Part shown: positions 61,285-64,000 of the stretch, one piece after another
Numbering within the stretch: position 1 is the first letter of the stretch
Layout of the letters: each line of letters opens with the position of its first letter
NCBI GenBank assembly: GCA_035771165.1
Contig: JAWNZC010000123.1
Location: 558,001-622,000, forward strand
Source: Paragorgia papillata
Taxonomy: Eukaryota > Cnidaria > Anthozoa > Scleralcyonacea > Coralliidae
DNA length: 64,000 nt
Direction: 5' to 3'
Position numbers and translations under genes: made by a program
Notes under the pieces: generated by a model
Database searches by the model: none
Seen by the model: the letters and a program-made list of their open reading frames with translations, nothing else
Told to the model about the DNA's origin: nothing

Positions 61285-64000
61285 TTATATATCTAAAGGA
61301 ATTGTTGACACACCGTCCTCTAAAACTTTACGTTTTGGATAAAAATAACTAAAAGCGTTCTTTACTTGAACATATGTACACATCTCATTATTCAGCATGC
61401 GAAATCCCCTATTCACACCCTGACCACTACGCTTTGTTAAGATAACATCTAAATATTTCTCTTTGTTAATTACATTATTCTTCTTATTTACACCTTTACA
61501 ACTAAATTTATCCTTTCTACTTCCAAAACAATAATACGTTTTACTACACAAACTTACAATCCCATCTCCTTCCCACTCAACCTTAAATAATCCCGGCGTT
61601 CTCTTGTCATAACGTGCATGCTCTACTGTATCACTTCTCGGGAACCAGTTATGTTTATCTTCCATATATTCCAATTCCTTATCTGGTTTAATTAGGCTTT
61701 CAATATTGCCACTGCTTATTGCAATATAGGCACTATCTGTGTCCATTTCGCAGAACTCAAAATCGGATCTATCGAGATACTTATCTAGAAAATCATAATA
61801 AAATTGCAGCATACGAAGTTTTGCATACTGGTAAACAAAAATCCTACTTGTGAAGGTAAGTCTAACTTAATCTTCTTCTTACAACTTTGAACCTCGTATG
61901 TCTCCTCGTCGATAGCGTCGAGTTGTCTGAAGAAAGGTGAATTGATTAAGATTGGGACTTCGTCTTCGTCGCAAAACTTCACCTGCCGATGGCGTTCTTT
62001 GTTGGTGATGGTCTTACCATAGGAAGAGTTTCCAACGAGCTTCATGGTGTCGGCGATGATGGCTTTGGAAGGGTCGACATCCCCAGCACGGCGGGCATCC
62101 GACACAGCGTCACCAAATGATTCGAAACACGACTTGGGTGTGTACTCGATCACCTGGTAGATGTGAGTTACCTCCAAACCGTGTTCGAGGTACCACTTCA
62201 GAAGTGGTGTGGCCAAAAGGATCTTCTTTCCAACCATACTGCCGATTAAAGTGCGTCGTGGCTGTTTCATGATTTTATTCTCTTCAGCGTAGGCCTTCAT
62301 GTAATCACCAATGTCATCTCGAGAGATCTCTACGTTCTTGAAGATGGGGCACATCTCCTGAAACCTCTCCTTCAAGTGGTCTGGAACATGGATGTCGCAT
62401 TCCACACACCCAAACAATTTTTCGTTCCCGACGGCAGCTAGGATGGTCTCTTTGGTCATGGTCTTCAGGCGGTCCAAGGGTCGTCGAAGTCTGGTGGCAA
62501 TGAATCTTTGGAGATCCTTGTTGGTTTGTTTCATCTGTCGCCACTCACACTCCCAACATTCGACAAGGTTGTAGCCCTGTCAAACAATATACTCGTTGTT
62601 TCTTCGCGTCTCTTCCAATAGTTCAGCCATGGGTTTCTCTCGGCGAGTGTACATTTCTTTGCCATGATTCAAATAACAATCATGGCCATGCCACCAACAT
62701 CCTACGCAATAAGAATTAATGACATATTAACGACCTAATTACGCGCATGTGAATAATATATTAATATAACTAATTACCTTGAAATTGAAACACCGTGTGA
62801 GTTTCCGAGCAAAAACCATCTACAGGAAGACGACGTGGACCAATTCTCTTTTCGGTATTGTTGTATTCATGTCGGATGTGGACCGCACGTTGGTAGGCTT
62901 GCCACTCCAACCATTCGATGGCCATTTTACCGCTACCTTGATTTTTGAAACCATCGTCAACCAACCGTCTCGAATAATTACCCGTCGGCATTGGCTGCAT
63001 AATGGCCCAGAGGTATAATGCGTTGGCGTCGAATCCGACCACTTTCTGACAAGGCTTAGGCTCTTGACCTTTCTCTAACATCTCGACTTCTCGTATGTTT
63101 GTCTTGTCTTTCTCGTGGTATCTGTTGAAAATAATACTCGGCCCACCGACGATGTTATCTTTCATCGTATAATATAAGTCTTTGTCCTTTTCTCCAAATA
63201 ACGTAAAATAAGTGTCTGGAACATTAGAAAATAAATACTTCATTGTTAAACCAGGAACACTAACACCGTCTTTGAAAATATCAATGTTTCGTTGTTTCCA
63301 AAATAAACTCATCTTTTCGATGGCTTCGAGGAAAGGAACGACATCGAGGTTGTTATACCACACAAGGAATTCGCGAAACGTAGTCATGCCTTGTTCGTTC
63401 CAAACACGATGACAATAATCGTACTGTTCGTCTGTGATTCCAGTATGTGTGAGTGACGAATAAAATGCATCGCGTGGCGGTAAACTGGGAAAGTTCAGTT
63501 TGTCGATGCAGTCGAGCCACTCGTAGGGGAAGTAACCTTTGGTCTGCGAACACTCGTATGCTTTAAGGTATTCGTCGTAGCTGAATCCAGGAGCCATGTA
63601 ATTGGTAATATCCAAAAATTTTAAGTTCTCTGTTTTCAGGCACATGTGGTTGTTACCCCTCTTAATAACAAACCGAACCACTTCGTCCTTGACGAGATAA
63701 GGAAAGAGAAGTTTCTTTGTAGCGTTAATATCATAGTTCTCCGAGTTGAAACCAAGTACAGGAAGTTCGTGAAGGTAGTCTTCCAACTTAACTTTTAACT
63801 TTTCCAACGGATGAACTTTCTCTACTGCGTCCGATTCGTTGTCATTGGAATCACTTTCATCGAATAAACGTTCGTCAAACTGATCAAACACTGCTTCAAA
63901 GTTCTCTAACAACAAACTGTAACTTGCTTCGCTTATCTCCACCAAATAATCGACAAATTGCTTCATCATTTCTGACGTGTCTCCAGACGAAACGAAGCAC
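61285..64000 (-). pseudogene. Polinton protein-primed DNA polymerase B, partial, with intron-like gap
   Basis: Minus strand; the N-terminus lies beyond the window edge (the frame is still open at 64000). Exonuclease-region motif LGFNSENYDINATKKLLFPY; VVGFDANALYLWAIMQPMPT (motif A: D..ALY); then GCWWHGHDCYL; AIIADTMKLVGNSSYGKTIT (motif B); FEFCEMDTDSAYIA (motif C, DTDS); and RTPGLFKVEW toward the C-terminus. A 76-bp segment (62702-62777) with GT...TAG ends separates two in-phase parts and looks like a small intron. An in-frame TGA at 62580-62582 and a frameshift near 61800-61830 break the gene. It copies the element from a protein primer by family knowledge. Confidence 0.9.
62702..62777 (-). 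other. 76-bp probable spliceosomal intron in PolB
   Basis: Read on the minus strand: CAAG/GTAATTAG at the start and TTATTGCGTAG/GATG at the end. Length 76 bp is typical of small introns. Removing it keeps phase 1 and directly joins two halves of a conserved PolB motif (FQFQG to CWWHGHD). The interior is AT-rich with in-frame stops. An AT-rich insertion is the alternative. Confidence 0.65.

Larger units (their letters stand above)
54658..64000. mobile_element. Polinton/Maverick (adintovirus-like) element, partial, decayed
   Basis: Hallmark gene set in two convergent blocks: plus strand integrase, minor capsid, pX/pVI-like, major capsid, protease; minus strand two hypothetical Polinton proteins, packaging ATPase, zinc-finger protein, tRNA-like sequence, protein-primed PolB running off the window. 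Such elements are 15-20 kb, so about half to two thirds is visible. Lesions: frameshift in minor capsid, nonsense in major capsid, nonsense in ATPase, nonsense plus frameshift in PolB. Integrase, pX-like, protease and the two hypothetical proteins are open. It has virus-like structure by homology but is not a functional virus as it stands. Confidence 0.92.

Noticed and set aside
57121..62582. Alternative genetic code for the Polinton (TGA read as sense)
   Set aside because: TGA breaks the major capsid and PolB frames, but ATPase is broken by TAA, two other genes by frameshifts, and the intact genes use normal stops. Decay is the simpler reading.
54658..64000. Contaminating free virus or bacterial contig
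   Set aside because: Polinton genes continue in the same contig as spliced host exons and host repeats, with no compositional break that I can see. An integrated element is the best reading.

Overview
The window is nuclear DNA from an intron-containing, AT-rich animal genome dominated by mobile elements. Split genes with GT/AG introns, 5S-rRNA-derived SINEs, BEL/Pao, Ty3/gypsy, CR1/Rex/Jockey-like and Penelope-like elements, many palindromic MITEs, and a Polinton/Maverick with F54H12.2-type capsid genes all fit an early-branching metazoan. A cnidarian, probably a stony coral, is my best guess (inference, not proven from sequence alone).

Host genes. Two immune-type genes lie on the minus strand. 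(1) At 731-11824, four exons that all join in phase 1 encode a purine nucleoside phosphorylase-type domain (11824-11180 and 10197-10039), an acidic linker (5285-5154) and a C-terminal Death domain (999-731). (2) At 29420-49462, three exons encode a Mab-21/cGAS-like nucleotidyltransferase (cGLR): GS..ExD in exon 1 (49462-49201), the third catalytic Asp in 43977-43829, and the C-terminal Mab-21 half in 29931-29420. Phase arithmetic says at least one exon between 49201 and 43977 was not found. An unidentified possible first exon lies at 50924-50664.

Mobile DNA. Between and inside these genes: a broken non-LTR element (2654-4225), a Penelope-like element with a GIY-YIG remnant (about 5310-6230), a LINE interrupted by a hairpin MITE and abutting a degraded Ty3/gypsy element (18006-24456; the gypsy element lacks its integrase core), blocks of pentanucleotide arrays bracketing hairpin elements (25847-28628), and a young-looking BEL/Pao element (32681-41820, TSD AAAGT) that carries a nearly full-length LINE in reverse orientation (about 35695-38935). 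The BEL element and a 1.1 kb foldback palindrome (42519-43634) sit in cGLR introns. At least ten further MITEs or inverted-repeat elements and two fuller 5S-derived SINEs fill the rest.

Right end. From about 54.5 kb to the window edge is a Polinton/Maverick (adintovirus-like) copy: integrase with chromodomain, penton-like minor capsid, pX/pVI-like basic protein, double-jelly-roll major capsid and adenain-type protease on the plus strand; then two Polinton-type hypothetical proteins, packaging ATPase, a small zinc-finger protein, a tRNA-Leu-like sequence and protein-primed PolB on the minus strand. Integrase and protease are open, but the minor capsid, major capsid, ATPase and PolB genes carry frameshifts or nonsense codons, so this is a decayed copy. 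Just upstream are a SANT/MADF-like ORF and a three-finger zf-GRF ORF whose ownership (host, DNA transposon or Polinton cargo) is open.
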